A model generated the notes under the pieces. It saw only the letters and a program-made list of their open reading frames with translations. It did not search any database and was not told the origin of the DNA. The position numbers and the translations under genes were made by a program. From the IMG/VR virus record IMGVR_UViG_3300032285_001662, positions 1 to 27,779 of that record: a stretch of DNA of 27,779 bases. One strand, given 5' to 3'. Positions 27,755 to 27,779 of the stretch are shown in pieces; positions within the stretch are counted from its first letter, which is position 1, and every line of letters begins with the position of its first letter. This DNA comes from a virus.

Positions 27755-27779
27755 TTTTTCTACGGCGGTGGTGGCCCAC

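Noticed and set aside
27721-27759. A terminator after the HNH gene
   Set aside because: A 6-bp GC stem is followed by T5 only after 8 bases and lies inside the coding end. Late genes are expected to continue rightward.

Overview
The window is about 27.8 kb of a high-GC temperate siphovirus (long-tailed, HK97-type capsid) that infects an actinobacterium. The evidence for the host is the GC-rich codon use, a WhiB-family regulator, an r1t/mycobacteriophage-type holin, an NlpC/P60 plus peptidoglycan-binding endolysin, a start codon that appears leaderless, and dense ATGA/GTGA/TGATG gene overlaps. I cannot name the genus. The window looks like a phage genome cut open near its packaging genes. It starts inside the prohead protease and ends just after an HNH endonuclease, and the small and large terminase and portal genes that normally lie between these two are absent.

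Layout. (1) 1-9.5 kb is the rightward head and tail module: prohead protease (partial), major capsid protein, a glycosyltransferase with a polytopic membrane partner, head-tail connector, tail terminator, tail tube, tail-assembly chaperone with a clear CCCTTTA -1 frameshift site, a gp10-like protein, a short tape measure, a tail hub protein and a small tip protein. (2) 9.5-14.4 kb holds lysis and adsorption genes: NlpC/P60 endolysin, a one-pass membrane protein, a metallophosphoesterase, collagen-like and beta-rich fibre proteins, a DUF6378-like protein and an r1t-type holin, closed by a bidirectional terminator. (3) 14.4-17 kb is the lysogeny module: a leftward HIRAN-domain gene, an attP made of the 3' half of a tRNA-Cys(GCA) gene with its terminator, flanked by 18-bp direct repeats that look like integrase arm sites, a tyrosine integrase, and a leftward repressor divergent from an excisionase-like gene across palindromic operators. 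(4) 17-27.7 kb is the early rightward operon of tightly overlapped genes: small membrane proteins, a PD-(D/E)XK resolvase-like protein, WhiB, a RecB-like exonuclease followed by an SSB-like protein, a membrane-anchored transglycosylase, many small zinc-ribbon proteins, a tandem array of four paralogous small genes, a primase-polymerase/helicase fusion, an iteron-rich likely origin, and an HNH endonuclease.

How it works together. Integrase acts on attP; recombination in a host tRNA-Cys would rebuild an intact tRNA from the host 5' half and the phage 3' half, placing the HIRAN gene at the other prophage end, where lysogenic-conversion genes are often found. Repressor binding to the palindromes would shut the early promoter. 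On induction the early operon supplies recombination and replication proteins, with one Prim-Pol/helicase polypeptide acting at the adjacent repeat cluster. The late genes then build the particle and lyse the cell.

The least explained parts are: the tandem small-gene array and its embedded 20-bp repeats (22.6-23.7 kb); a small ORF under a LexA-box-like palindrome that runs antisense into the repressor (16.4 kb); the iteron cluster that is also an open reading frame (26.6 kb); and the isolated HIRAN gene at the attachment site. All functional calls come from motif reading by eye; no database search was possible.
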